Source of the DNA: Alphaproteobacteria bacterium
Lineage (GTDB): Bacteria; Pseudomonadota; Alphaproteobacteria; Reyranellales; Reyranellaceae
Assembly (NCBI GenBank): GCA_019635875.1
Contig: JAHBYP010000005.1
Location: 124,001-188,000 of the forward strand
Direction: 5' to 3'
Length of the DNA stretch: 64,000 nt
The number at the start of each line of letters is the position of its first letter. The first letter of the stretch is position 1. A program made the translations under genes and the position numbers. This document shows positions 1-9,582 of this stretch, piece after piece. Under the pieces are notes generated by a model that had not been told where the DNA came from, did not search any database, and saw only the letters and a list, made by a program, of their open reading frames with translations.

Positions 1-501
1 CGTCATGCCGCCGCGGCCGCCGAGATGGTCGATGGTGAGCTTCAGCCCCGGGAAGCGCTCGGCGATGCGCCCGATATCGGGCAGCGAGTCGGTGCACAGC
101 ATGGCGACGGGCACGCCTGCCCTCTCGGCCTCCGACCACAGCCAGTCGAGCGAGCCGTCGGCCAGCCACTGTCGCACCGGCTCGTGCAGGAAGGTCCAGC
201 GCAGGCCCAGCATGCCCGGCTGCTCGCGCCAGCGCGCGATCCTGGACCGCGACTCGGCGGGCTTGTCGAGCGGCAGCGAGCTCATGATTGCGAAGCGGCC
301 GGGATAGTCCCGCACCGCCCGGGATGCCATCGCGTCGTTGTCCGGATCCCAGCCCACCGTGTGGATGATCGCGGCATCGATGCCGCCCTCATCCATCTCG
401 GCGATCGCCTCCTGCGGCGTGTAGTGCGTCACCTGGCGATGCGACATGTTGCTGGGCAGCCCGGTGCCCCAGGTATGGATCTGGGCGTCGGTGATGCGCA
501 T
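1..501 (-). CDS. Amidohydrolase family 2 (TIM-barrel metal hydrolase), 3' part cut off
   Basis: Reading the reverse strand from an ATG at 501 gives 167 residues with no stop before the window edge, so the C-terminal part lies outside. The protein begins MRITDAQIHTWG, and residues around 155-165 read LTIDHLGGRGG; both fit the amidohydrolase-2 family, which includes ACMSD-like decarboxylases and lactone or dicarboxylate hydrolases. The segments IIHTVGWDPDN and LGLRWTFLHEPVRQW also suit that fold. Upstream a GGAG-like stretch precedes the ATG. The substrate cannot be read from this part. The family call is fairly secure, the specific reaction open. Confidence 0.8.
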   Translation of the reverse strand, partial: MRITDAQIHTWGTGLPSNMSHRQVTHYTPQEAIAEMDEGGIDAAIIHTVGWDPDNDAMASRAVRDYPGRFAIMSSLPLDKPAESRSRIARWREQPGMLGLRWTFLHEPVRQWLADGSLDWLWSEAERAGVPVAMLCTDSLPDIGRIAERFPGLKLTIDHLGGRGGMT

Positions 502-643
502 GGGTGCCTGCTCCTCCCGTGTCGGGGCGGATATCAGCATGGAACGCGCGCGACCGCGACAAGGCGATCGCGCGCTATCGGCTGAACGATGAAGCTGCCC
601 TCGACATAGACAGTGCAGGTCGGCTCGAGTCAGGTGCGCCGGG

Positions 644-1390
644 CTAGAGGATGTAGTCCCACGGCAGCAGCGCGCTCTCGGGCATGATGCTGTCGGGGAT
701 GCCCGGCTGGACCACGTCGCCCGCAAGGGTGCTGGACAAGCCGTCGTTGATGTTGCCGGCGTCGATATAGAACTTGACCGGCACACGGACGCTGGTGTCG
801 GCGTACGCCCAGTCGATGACGTCCTCGAAGCCCGACGACGGCTCGCTGGTGCGCCCGTCGCCGCCATCCAGCACCTTCACATGCGGCCCGCCACCCGACG
901 GGGGAGCGCCAAAGCTGAAGCTGCTGATCTCGAGCTGCCCGTTGAAGCCGCCGTCGTCCGTCGACGCGGTCGTGGCAGAACCCCAGTGGAAGTTGAAAAT
1001 CTCGATCTCGCCCGCCGGCGCCGCGGAAGTGGGCGGGCCGTCCGCCGGGGTCAGCCCTGCCTGCTCCACCCCATCGGTCGTCAGGTCGGACGACCCGGCG
1101 TCGGTGGCCGAAGCGAGCACGTTCGCCGAGAGCGTCTTGCCGGTGCCCGACGGCCCGGCGGCATCCGGATCGAGCACCGGATCGTCCGCCACCAGCGTCG
1201 CGGTGGAGGAATCCCTGGTTTGCATCTCGCCGGTGCCGCCGTCCGGCGTGTCGGCCACGAGCGAGTCCTCGCCCTCCTCCGACAGGCTGATGCGCCTGAC
1301 GTTCACGTACTTGTACTCGGGGTCGAGCGAACCGGACTCCCCGGCTTGCCCATCGACGCCCAGGTCGTCGAGATCGGGATAGATTGGCAT
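644..1390 (-). CDS. Acidic protein of unknown function with two Hcp-like W/F-G motifs
   Basis: A 248-residue, strongly acidic, Gly/Ser/Asp-rich protein with no signal peptide and no membrane segment. An AGGGAG ribosome site lies about 7 nt before the ATG. The N-terminal half looks disordered (poly Asp, Ser, Thr). In the C-terminal half two related strands occur: GEIEIFNFHWGSATT and GQLEISSFSFGAPPS. These resemble the strand that opens Hcp tube proteins of type VI secretion, but no other T6SS gene is near and the rest does not match clearly. The last 40 residues contain an FYIDAGNINDG segment. The gene is divergent from the LysR regulator, which may control it. I do not recognise the family with confidence. 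Confidence 0.6.
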   Translation of the reverse strand: MPIYPDLDDLGVDGQAGESGSLDPEYKYVNVRRISLSEEGEDSLVADTPDGGTGEMQTRDSSTATLVADDPVLDPDAAGPSGTGKTLSANVLASATDAGSSDLTTDGVEQAGLTPADGPPTSAAPAGEIEIFNFHWGSATTASTDDGGFNGQLEISSFSFGAPPSGGGPHVKVLDGGDGRTSEPSSGFEDVIDWAYADTSVRVPVKFYIDAGNINDGLSSTLAGDVVQPGIPDSIMPESALLPWDYIL

Positions 1391-1562
1391 GGAGTTTCTC
1401 CCTGTATTGGCGTTGCAGGAAACAGCGGCCCGCGTCCGCGTGGCCGGTCTCTCCTAATGATCGCGCCGTCCCTGAAATGGAACCCGCAGGCCCGCACCCA
1501 GCGAATGCGCTCTTGCATCCGTGCAGGCGGCTGATGCAGCGTTGCGGCAAGGGGCGAGATCC

Positions 1563-2426
1563 ATGTCGTTGAACTGGGACGATCTGAAGGTGCTGCTGGC
1601 CGTCAGCCGGTCGGGCTCGCTGACGGCCGCCGCCACGCTGCTGGGCATCGACCAGTCGACCGCGGGCCGTCGCATATCGGCGCTGGAAGCCGATCTCGGT
1701 GCCATCCTCTTCGCTCGTTCCAAGACCGGCTACGCGCCGACCCCGGCCGGGGAGGTGGTGATCGCCCGCGCGCTCGAGATGGAATCGCGCGCCATCCGGC
1801 TGAGCGAGGAGGTCGCCAATGCCGGTCAGGGCGCGGTCGGGCTGGTGCGCCTGATCGGCAACGCCTGGACCATGACGCGGCTGGTCGAGCGCGCCGTGCC
1901 GGCGCTGCTGGCGGCGCATCCGCGGCTCGACCTGCGCACCATCGGCGGACCCAATCCGCGCAGCCTGGGCCGCGGCGAGGCCGCCGTCGCGCTGTGGTTC
2001 GAGATGACCCCGCGCGAGTCGGAATTCGCCGTCAAGCTCGGCGACGTGCCCTATGCCATCTATGCGCCGACCGGCGTCGATCCGGCCGGGCTGCCCTGGG
2101 TGTCGTTCTGGGACGACGAGGCGCCGCGCCGTGCGCCGATCCGCTGGATCGAGCGCGAGCGCAAGCCGGGCCAGGCGCTGCGCCTGACCGCGACGGATTC
2201 CTCCGTGCTGCGCGCGGGCATCCGCAACGGCCTCGGCAAGGGGCTGCTGCCGATGTGCCTGGCCGAGGGCGATCCCGCTTTGGTGCGGGTGAATGCCGGC
2301 GCGCCCGACCTCGTGCGCGCGCTTCACCTGCACGCCCATCCCGACACCATCCAGACCGCACGCATCCAGGTGACCATGGCCTGGCTGCGCGAATCCTTCG
2401 CCGCAGTCTTCCTGCCGGGCGACTGA
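1563..2426 (+). CDS. LysR-family transcriptional regulator
   Basis: A 287-residue protein. Residues 1-60 form the LysR winged helix-turn-helix (LLAVSRSGSLTAAATLLGID then STAGRRISALEADLGA), followed by a substrate-binding-like domain that is short for the family. I start it at the ATG at 1563, preceded by GGGGCGAG, rather than at an upstream ATG at 1521, because the DNA-binding domain begins directly after 1563. The variant STAGRRI in the recognition helix places it with regulators of the divergent AmpR/GcvA-like branch. The effector is unknown. The divergent acidic gene at 644-1390 and the globin downstream are candidate targets. Confidence 0.88.
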   Translation: MSLNWDDLKVLLAVSRSGSLTAAATLLGIDQSTAGRRISALEADLGAILFARSKTGYAPTPAGEVVIARALEMESRAIRLSEEVANAGQGAVGLVRLIGNAWTMTRLVERAVPALLAAHPRLDLRTIGGPNPRSLGRGEAAVALWFEMTPRESEFAVKLGDVPYAIYAPTGVDPAGLPWVSFWDDEAPRRAPIRWIERERKPGQALRLTATDSSVLRAGIRNGLGKGLLPMCLAEGDPALVRVNAGAPDLVRALHLHAHPDTIQTARIQVTMAWLRESFAAVFLPGD

Positions 2427-2480
2427 CTGGAATGGCGTATGCTAGGCTGTGTCGCGCCCTGCATGCGGTGGAGCGGCCCG

Positions 2481-2915
2481 ATGCGACTCCAGAACGACGA
2501 TATCGACATAGTGCGCGGCAGCTACTGGCATGTCTCGCGCATGGCGCAGGAGACGGCGGCGCTGTTCTACGATCACCTCTTCGAAATCGCGCCGCAGACC
2601 CGCTCCCTGTTCCCCGCCGATCTCTCTGAGCAGGGCACGAAGCTGATGAGCATGATGGGCTCGATCGTCGCGCGGCTGCACGACCACGACGTGCTGGTTC
2701 CGATGGTGGCCGATCTCGGCCGCCGGCACGTGACCTATGGCGTGCAGCCGGCGCACTACGAGGCGGTCGGCGCGGCGCTGATGGCGGCGCTCGAGCGCAC
2801 GCTGGGCGACCGGTTCACGCCCGAGGTGGCGGCCGCCTGGCAGAACGCCTTCGATGCGCTGGCGCGGACGATGATCGAGGCCGCCTGGCCGCCGTCCGAC
2901 CGCGCCGCCTGCTGA
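2481..2915 (+). CDS. Single-domain bacterial globin
   Basis: A 144-residue globin. Residues 15-45 cover the B/C region (WHVSRMAQETAALFYDHLF), and the proximal haem ligand is H83 in LGRRHVTYGV, the usual F-helix pattern of the haemoglobin domain of flavohaemoglobins. There is no FAD/NAD reductase domain, so it would need a separate reductase. Start chosen at 2481, with GGAG 10 nt upstream; an in-frame ATG at 2439 would add an unrelated leader. It follows the LysR gene by 54 nt and may be cotranscribed. Oxygen binding or NO detoxification is the family expectation. Confidence 0.85.
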   Translation: MRLQNDDIDIVRGSYWHVSRMAQETAALFYDHLFEIAPQTRSLFPADLSEQGTKLMSMMGSIVARLHDHDVLVPMVADLGRRHVTYGVQPAHYEAVGAALMAALERTLGDRFTPEVAAAWQNAFDALARTMIEAAWPPSDRAAC

Positions 2916-2989
2916 ACACGCCCTTCCGCCGCGCCGGCGCAATCCTGGAGACGCGGGCGCGTGGCGCAGCCGAAGCCGTCGCCCTGCCC

Positions 2990-3793
2990 CTACAACAGCT
3001 GCGGCGCCAGCGCCTCGGTCTCCTCGCGCAGCACGTCGATGTACTTCTCGACGAAGCTGTCGGTCGAGGAATCCTCGACCCAGGCCGCCACGCTCACCGC
3101 GGCGATGGTAACGCCGTCGTAGCGGCGCAGCGGCACGGCGATGGCGTGGTAGCCGCGGCGCATCTCCTGCGCGGTCATGGCGTAGCCCTGCCGGCGGATG
3201 TGCAGGATCTCGTGGCGCAGCGCGGCCCGGTCGGTGACCGTGAACTCGGTCATCGCCTTGGGCTCGAGATGCTCGAGCCAGCGATCGAGCGCGGCGTCGG
3301 TCAGCTGGCTCAGAAGCGCGCGGCCGGCGGCGGTGTTGAAGGCGGGACGGCGCAGGCCGATGGTCGGCGCCAGGATGTCGGGGCGGCCGTGCAGCGAATG
3401 GGCGATCATCATGATGTCCTGGCCGTCGAGCACGGCGGCGAAGCAGGATTGTTCGGTGCGGTCGCTGATGCGCTCGCAGGCCGGCTGCACCACGGTCGAG
3501 ACCATGTTGGAGCCGAGATAGGCCGAGGCCAGCTCCATCACGCGCGGCGTGAGCCGGAAGGTGCGGCCATCGCTTTGCGCCATGCCCAGGCAGGTGAGCG
3601 TGTAGAGCACGCGGCGCACGCTGGGCTTGGGCAGGTCGGTGGCGCGCGCCACGTCGCTCAAGGTCATCTGGCGCTTTTCCCGACCGAAGGCCTCGATGAC
3701 CCGCAGGCCGCGCGCGAAGGCCTCGAGGAAGTCCGGCCCGAAGCCGCTTTCCGCCCGCTTCTGCGCATCCGCCGCGCGTAGCTTTGCCATCAT
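2990..3793 (-). CDS. IclR-family transcriptional regulator
   Basis: A 267-residue regulator. The N-terminal winged helix (residues about 30-90, KRQMTLSDVARATDLPKPSV) is followed by the IclR effector domain with YHAIAVPLRRYDG and a C-terminal helix. It resembles the PcaR/PobR branch, which governs aromatic acid catabolism. The start is the ATG pair at 3788-3793; the open frame runs further upstream only because it reads through a palindromic intergenic repeat. It is the last gene of a minus-strand run with an oxygenase and an ABC importer, so it is the probable regulator of that cluster. Confidence 0.88.
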   Translation of the reverse strand: MMAKLRAADAQKRAESGFGPDFLEAFARGLRVIEAFGREKRQMTLSDVARATDLPKPSVRRVLYTLTCLGMAQSDGRTFRLTPRVMELASAYLGSNMVSTVVQPACERISDRTEQSCFAAVLDGQDIMMIAHSLHGRPDILAPTIGLRRPAFNTAAGRALLSQLTDAALDRWLEHLEPKAMTEFTVTDRAALRHEILHIRRQGYAMTAQEMRRGYHAIAVPLRRYDGVTIAAVSVAAWVEDSSTDSFVEKYIDVLREETEALAPQLL

Positions 3794-3798
3794 ATCCC

Positions 3799-3890
3799 CG
3801 TCGTCCTGAGCGCAGCGAAGGACCTCGCGGTATCGCGGCCAGGTCAAAGTGCTGTGAAGGTTGCCCCCACCGCAAGGTCCTTCGCTGCGC

Positions 3891-3902
<12 letters not shown>
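3799..3902. repeat. Palindromic intergenic repeat, family B copy 1
   Basis: The outer arms are inverted: CGTCGTCCTGAGCGCAGCG at the left and its complement at the right (about 22 bp). A central part differs between copies. A second copy lies at 41645-41746, and its first 40 bases are the same (CTGAGCGCAGCGAAGGACCT then CGCGGTATCGCGGCCA). The stop codon of the ATPase gene at 3891 lies inside the right arm, so the repeat supplies the last codons of that protein. Confidence 0.85.
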
Positions 3903-5000
<1,098 letters not shown>

Positions 5001-5001
5001 G

Positions 5002-6012
5002 TTACTTGTAGATCTCCTTGGCCAGCGCCAGCATCGCGTCCTGCTTCGGCGGATCGGTGGTACCCATCGCCGGGGTCGCCAGCAGCGTGCGGATCTCCGG
5101 CAGGGTCTTCTCGACCACGCCGCCGATCACCGGGGCGTAGCCGGCATTGGCGTAGACCAGCTGCTGCTCGGGCTCGAGGTAGTGGTTCATGAACAGCCGC
5201 GCGGCGTTGGGGCGCGGCGCGTTCTTCAGGATGGTAAGATCGAAGCGCACCCAGGGACGGCCCTCCGCCGGCACGATGGGCTTGATCGGCAGGCCCTTGA
5301 GGTTGTTGAGGTTCTGCAGCGAGAACGGCAGGTAGAGCGGGTATTCGCCGCGCGCCACCCGGCGCTCCGAGTTCTGGAGGTCGCGCGAGAAGACCGGCTT
5401 CTGCGCCGCCAGCTTCTCGTGGAACTCCCGGCCGAAGGTGTTCTGCATCACCACGAAGAAGACCGCGCCGCCGCCCAGCGCGCGGTAGTCGTCGCTGAGG
5501 ATCTTGCCGGCCCATTTGGGGTCGAGGATGTCCTTCCAGCTCTTCGGCTCGTCGGCCGGCTTCACCATGTTGCGGTTGACCATCAGCGCGTAACTGATGA
5601 CCTCGCACGGGATCTTGATCTCGTCGGCGACGAAGGGCGCGACGATGTTCTTCGTGTTGGGGATGTCGCCGCGCGGCTGGAAGTTGCCGTCGCGCTGCAT
5701 CAGCCAGGTCGTCGTGCTGCCGTTGTGATGGATGTCGCCGAGGAAGCGGCCGGCGGACTGCTCGACCCGCACGCGCTCGCGCACTTCGCTGGCGCGCGCT
5801 TCCAGCTTCTCGATGGCGATGCCGTACTTCTTCGTGAAGGAATCGGTGGTCTGCTTGAGGAACGGGTTGCCCACGGAAGCGGTGTAGAGCACCAGCTTGC
5901 CTTCCTTGCGTCCCGCATCCTCGACCTTCTTCCAGTCGTCGGCCTGCGCCTGCGCGGTGCGCGAGAGCGCCGCGCCGGCGGCCAGTCCTGCCAGAACGTG
6001 TCTTCTCAACAT
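5002..6012 (-). CDS. Periplasmic substrate-binding protein, family 1 (AfuA/iron type)
   Basis: A 336-residue exported protein. The N-terminus MLRRHVLAGLAAGAALS ending TAQAQA is a signal peptide with twin Arg. The mature part shows LVLYTASVGNPFLKQTTDSF, typical of ferric-type or phosphonate-type family-1 binding proteins, and WKDILDPKWAGKI. The start at 6012 has AGGGAGG 7 nt upstream; a longer frame starting at 6042 would add ten residues before it. It is read with the permease and ATPase. The conserved Tyr pair for iron binding is not evident, and the neighbouring oxygenase suggests an organic ligand instead. The ligand is inferred only. Confidence 0.9.
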   Translation of the reverse strand: MLRRHVLAGLAAGAALSRTAQAQADDWKKVEDAGRKEGKLVLYTASVGNPFLKQTTDSFTKKYGIAIEKLEARASEVRERVRVEQSAGRFLGDIHHNGSTTTWLMQRDGNFQPRGDIPNTKNIVAPFVADEIKIPCEVISYALMVNRNMVKPADEPKSWKDILDPKWAGKILSDDYRALGGGAVFFVVMQNTFGREFHEKLAAQKPVFSRDLQNSERRVARGEYPLYLPFSLQNLNNLKGLPIKPIVPAEGRPWVRFDLTILKNAPRPNAARLFMNHYLEPEQQLVYANAGYAPVIGGVVEKTLPEIRTLLATPAMGTTDPPKQDAMLALAKEIYK

Positions 6013-6038
6013 GGCCCCAACCTCCCTGTGTTGCGTTG

Positions 6039-6066
6039 CCATCCCTCGCTGCGCTCGGGACGACAG
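6039..6066. repeat. Half copy of the family A intergenic palindrome
   Basis: The sequence ATCCCTCGCTGCGCTCGGGA folds back on itself weakly and matches the right arm of the family A repeats found elsewhere, for example at 11253-11318. It separates the permease stop from the binding-protein start inside an operon. Confidence 0.6.
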
Positions 6067-7797
6067 CTAGAGCGTACTGATGCGCTTCTTGATCACCTTG
6101 AGCTGAACCCAGCGGAACACCACGACCATCACCAGCATCACCAGGCCGATGACGCTGACCTCCTCCGGCTTGCCGCCGACCCACATCTTCAGCATCACCA
6201 CCGAGAGCACCTCGGTGCCCGGCGCGTAGAGCAGGATCGAGGCGGAAAGCTCGCGCATGATGCCGAAGAAGATCAGCACCCAGCCGACGGCGAAGGCCGG
6301 CCAGGCGAGCGCCACGAGGATGCGCCCGAGCGTCTGCCACCAGTTCGCGCCGTGCACGCGCGAGCATTCCTCGATGTCGGTGGCGATCTGCTGGTAGGCC
6401 GCCGAGGTCACCCGGACGGCGATCGGCGTGCCCAGCGCGACATAGGCCAGCAGCAGCGCCAGCAGGGTGCCGTAGATCGGGATGCCGTGCGGCAGCGTGG
6501 CGAAGCCCCACAGGAAGCCGATGCCCAGCACCATGCCCGGCATCATCCACGGCAGCCAGGCCAGCGCGTCGATCAGCCTTCTGCCGCGCCACTTCGTGCG
6601 CGTGGTGACATAGGCGACGATGCCGCCCAGGGTCATGGTCGCGGTGGCGCCGAGGAAGCCCAGCAGCAGGGTGTTGCCCATGGCGCGCCAGAAGGTCTCG
6701 TTGCCCCAGACGCTGCGGTAGTGGTCGAAGGTGAGCATGTCGGCCTGGTAGAAGCCGAAGAACCGGAAGAACGAGCTGAGGATCAGCTGGCCGACCGGCA
6801 GCGCCACGGTCAGCAGGAAGAACAGCACGCAGATGCCGAAGGTCACCCAGCGCATCCAGCCCAGCCGCGTGACGTTGGGCGCATAGCCCTTGCCGGTGAC
6901 GGTGGCGAAGCTGCGCCCGCCGAGCAGCCGGCTCTGCCCCAGCAGCAGCAGGAACATCAGCCCGAGCGCGGCGAAGGAAAGCGCCGTGGCCGACTGGTAG
7001 TCAGGCTGCGCGCGTTGGGTGATGGCGTCATAGATCTCCGTCGTGATCACGGTGATGCCGGCGGGGGTGCCGAAGAACACCGGCGATTCGAAGGACTCGA
7101 TGCCGCGGATGAAGCTCAGGATGAAGGCGCTGGTCGTCACCGGCAGCATCAGGCCGAAGGTGATGCGCCAGAAGGTCTGCCAGCGGCTCGCGCCCGACAT
7201 GCGGCTCGATTCCTCGAGCGCCGGATCCATGGCGCGGAAGGCGTCGACGATGAACAGGAACATGAAGGGCGTCGAATACTGCATCATGTGCCAGACGACG
7301 CCGCCCCAGGAATAGACGTCGACCAGCGTGCTGTCGGAGCCGCTCAGCCAGCGCCAGGCGAGGTTGATGGTGCCGACCTGGGCGTTGCCCAGCATCGCCC
7401 ACGCCGTCGCCGTCAGGATCGGCGGGATGAAGAACGGCAGGGTGATCAGGATCTCGAGCGTGCCGCGCGCCGGCGTGTCTGTGCGCGCCACGATCCACGC
7501 CAGCAGGATGGCGAGCGCCACGGCGAGGATCGTCTTGACGAAGGACAGCAGGACGGTGTCGAGCAGGATCTGCGCGTTGCGCGCCGTCAGCAGCCCGATG
7601 TAGCCGTCGAGATTGAACTCACCGGCGACGCCCGGCGGCGCCGAATGCAGGCTGCCGTAGAGCAGCATCGCCATCGGATAGAGCGACAGGAAGCCGAGAA
7701 TCAGCACCAGCGCCGTCATGCCCAGCGGCCGTCCCCAACGCCACAGGCCGCGCGGCAGCACGGGGGTTGAGGTGGGCAGCTGGACGGCGACGGTCAT
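6067..7797 (-). CDS. ABC transporter permease, two permease domains fused (FbpB-like)
   Basis: A 576-residue inner-membrane protein with about 12 predicted membrane spans. It holds two copies of the binding-protein-dependent permease domain. The EAA-like loops are near ALEESSRMSGASRWQTFWRI (first half) and DIEECSRVHGANWWQTLGRI (second half). Fused permeases of this length are usual for iron(III)- and some phosphonate- or thiamine-type importers. It lies 54 nt before the binding-protein gene, with a half-palindrome in the gap, and is preceded by a larger family C repeat. Start ATG at 7797 reads MTVAVQLPTSTP. Confidence 0.92.
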   Translation of the reverse strand: MTVAVQLPTSTPVLPRGLWRWGRPLGMTALVLILGFLSLYPMAMLLYGSLHSAPPGVAGEFNLDGYIGLLTARNAQILLDTVLLSFVKTILAVALAILLAWIVARTDTPARGTLEILITLPFFIPPILTATAWAMLGNAQVGTINLAWRWLSGSDSTLVDVYSWGGVVWHMMQYSTPFMFLFIVDAFRAMDPALEESSRMSGASRWQTFWRITFGLMLPVTTSAFILSFIRGIESFESPVFFGTPAGITVITTEIYDAITQRAQPDYQSATALSFAALGLMFLLLLGQSRLLGGRSFATVTGKGYAPNVTRLGWMRWVTFGICVLFFLLTVALPVGQLILSSFFRFFGFYQADMLTFDHYRSVWGNETFWRAMGNTLLLGFLGATATMTLGGIVAYVTTRTKWRGRRLIDALAWLPWMMPGMVLGIGFLWGFATLPHGIPIYGTLLALLLAYVALGTPIAVRVTSAAYQQIATDIEECSRVHGANWWQTLGRILVALAWPAFAVGWVLIFFGIMRELSASILLYAPGTEVLSVVMLKMWVGGKPEEVSVIGLVMLVMVVVFRWVQLKVIKKRISTL

Positions 7798-7807
7798 TCG
7801 ATTCCCT

Positions 7808-7931
7808 TACCTTCCCCCGGAGGGGGAAGGTGGCGCGGAGCGACGGATGGGGGATGCCTCAACGACTCCTGTGTTCGTCTTCGACATCCCCCATTCGCCC
7901 TTCGGACACCTTCCCCCTCCGGGGGAAGGTA
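7808..7931. repeat. Compound hairpin repeat, family C copy 1
   Basis: Each end carries a short hairpin built on CTTCCCCCGGAGGGGGAAGG. Between them lie GGATGGGGGATGCCTCAAC and CGTCTTCGACATCCCCC, which also pair partly. The same design recurs at 15232-15352 and, reversed, at 48189-48313. The copy fills the gap between the oxygenase gene and the permease gene of the same operon. Confidence 0.85.
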
Positions 7932-7939
7932 GACGTGCT

Positions 7940-9271
7940 CTACTCTGCGGCCATCGGCAGGCGGTTGAGCAGGCCGAGCGGGCTGTCCGCGGTCTGCAGG
8001 TGATCGGCGTAGGCGGCGAGCCAGTCCTTGCTGGCCGGCGCCACGAAAGCACCGCCGCGCGCGCGGCGACAGAGGTCGGGATTGTCGACGGTGGCCGGAG
8101 CCTCACCCTTGTCGCGCAGCGCCTCGGCCGCGGCGATCAGCCGGCGCCGCGTGATCATGATCATGCGGTCCGAGGGCGCCAGATGCTCGAGCGAGCGATC
8201 GACGATCTCGCCCATGCACTCCACCGCCGCCTGGTCCTGCCGGCCGATGCCCTGGATGCCCGTGTAGTTCACGTGCTTCTGCATCTCGCGATCAATGAAA
8301 TAGTCGTTGTCGCGCCGCGCCTCCAGGCGATGGCGCCCGTACCAGTCGGTGGTGTTGGGCAGGTACTTCGCATCCGGCGCGAGGCCCGGGATCCAGTCGC
8401 CGTTGGCGAGCGTCTCCAGCGGCCTGGTCTTCTTCTTCCAGGCCAGATTGTAGGTCATCGTGTGCGTGTCATCCATCGGCACGTTGAAGGTGCAGGCGAT
8501 CTGGTCCTCGAACGAGCCGTTGGGCGTGAAGGTGATGAACGGGAAGAGGAAGTGGGCGAAGCGGTAATAGTAGGAGCCGGGCTCGGCCGGACGGTAGGCG
8601 GCGTACATCGTGCCCCACTCGGTCTCGGTCGACTTGTAGTCGGGCGCGCGATCGCCGACGCCCCATTTGTGGATGGTCTTGGGATCGACGTCCTCCATCT
8701 TCAGCCCGCCGATATGCAGGAAGCCGAAATGCGAGGTGTCGATGTCACCTTCGAGCGACTGGAACCAGTTGCACTCGCGCTGGTGCACGCGGGTGAAGCG
8801 CTCCTCGTCGGAGAGCGCCAGGATCTCGATGCTGTACATCGGCGGCGGCGCCGACTGGCGCTTGCCCATGTATGTCCAGACGATGCCGTTCTTCTCCACG
8901 ACCTTGTAGGCCTTGGCCTTGATGCGGTCCTTGAAGTCCTGCGCCGGCGGCACGTTGGGCATGTCCAGGCAGTTGCCTTCGACGTCGAACTTCCAGCCGT
9001 GGTAGACGCAGCGCAGCCCGCCTTCTTCGTTGCGTCCGAAGAACAGCGATGCGCAGCGATGCGGGCAACGATGCTCCATGATGCCGACGCGGCCATCGGT
9101 GTCGCGGAAGGCGATGAGCTGCTCACCGAGCAGCAACAGGCGCATCGGCTCGCCGTCGGACTTCAGCTCCGACGACAGGCAGGCCGGAATCCAGTATTCG
9201 CGCATCAGGTTGCCCATCGGCGTGCCTGGTCCAACGCGCGTCAGAAGCTCATTATCGGACACAGAAAGCAT
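7940..9271 (-). CDS. Rieske non-haem iron oxygenase, large subunit (phthalate dioxygenase-like)
   Basis: A 443-residue oxygenase. The Rieske [2Fe-2S] ligands are C69, H71, C88 and H91 (CPHRC and CVYHGW). The mononuclear iron site is D178, H181 and H186 in DTSHFGFLH. Length and the extended C-terminal region fit the phthalate 4,5-dioxygenase/LigX branch, which hydroxylates or demethylates aromatic acids. Start ATG at 9271 has GGAGG 5 nt upstream. It heads the minus-strand run with an ABC importer and an IclR regulator, and a good sigma-70-like promoter stands upstream. The reductase partner is not in this window. Confidence 0.93.
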   Translation of the reverse strand: MLSVSDNELLTRVGPGTPMGNLMREYWIPACLSSELKSDGEPMRLLLLGEQLIAFRDTDGRVGIMEHRCPHRCASLFFGRNEEGGLRCVYHGWKFDVEGNCLDMPNVPPAQDFKDRIKAKAYKVVEKNGIVWTYMGKRQSAPPPMYSIEILALSDEERFTRVHQRECNWFQSLEGDIDTSHFGFLHIGGLKMEDVDPKTIHKWGVGDRAPDYKSTETEWGTMYAAYRPAEPGSYYYRFAHFLFPFITFTPNGSFEDQIACTFNVPMDDTHTMTYNLAWKKKTRPLETLANGDWIPGLAPDAKYLPNTTDWYGRHRLEARRDNDYFIDREMQKHVNYTGIQGIGRQDQAAVECMGEIVDRSLEHLAPSDRMIMITRRRLIAAAEALRDKGEAPATVDNPDLCRRARGGAFVAPASKDWLAAYADHLQTADSPLGLLNRLPMAAE

Positions 9272-9286
9272 GATTTCCTCCGCTTT

Positions 9287-9303
9287 CGTCCGTTCTTCGG
9301 ACG
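9287..9303 (-). promoter_or_regulatory. Leader hairpin before the oxygenase gene
   Basis: CGTCC, a 7-base loop, then GGACG forms a perfect 5-bp inverted repeat 15 nt upstream of the ATG at 9271, just before the ribosome site. It could be an operator for the IclR regulator or an mRNA hairpin. Confidence 0.4.
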
Positions 9304-9311
9304 TTCGTACG

Positions 9312-9340
9312 ATTTTACCACGGAGTGAAATACCCCACAA
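9312..9340 (-). promoter_or_regulatory. Candidate sigma-70-type promoter of the oxygenase operon
   Basis: On the minus strand TTGTGG, a 17-base spacer and TAAAAT occur in the only AT-rich part of the gap, about 40 nt upstream of the oxygenase start. The match to the -35/-10 pattern is good, but promoter function is inferred. Confidence 0.5.
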
Positions 9341-9582
9341 TTGGCGGGCACTTCTTTGACTGTGACAAACGCCGGACTGTCGTCGTGAGCACCGCGTAGG
9401 ACGCCGGCGCTCCCAGTAAAGGCCACGGAGGATGAGAGACCATCGAAGCTGCTGGAACGCATCCGCGCAGATCAAGTCACTTTGCCAGGCTTCTCCACTG
9501 AATTCCTCGCTGCGCTCGGAATGACAGTGGAGTTACGTGGATGGACTTGCACTAGGCTTGCAAAGGACTCGGGGAGAACGAC

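Larger units (their letters stand above)
9272..9582. other. 311-base divergent intergenic region
   Basis: No gene is supported here. It holds the candidate promoter and hairpin of the oxygenase operon on the minus strand, a scrap of the family D repeat (9397-9416, GGACGCCGGCGCTCCCAG) and a half copy of the family A palindrome at 9502-9526. The 60 bases around 9310-9370 are clearly more AT-rich than the genes. Confidence 0.6.

Noticed and set aside
1147-1170. P-loop-like GPSGTGKT in the unknown protein at 644-1390
   Set aside because: It is inside a disordered Ser/Asp-rich region without a strand before it or a Walker B, so it is probably chance.
5002-6012. Calling the importer an iron(III) transporter
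   Set aside because: The family allows iron but no Tyr pair is evident, and the linked oxygenase points to an organic ligand.
5182-7770. A plus-strand open frame of 862 codons
   Set aside because: Antisense to the binding-protein and permease genes, with His/Arg/Asp-rich sequence typical of reverse reading.
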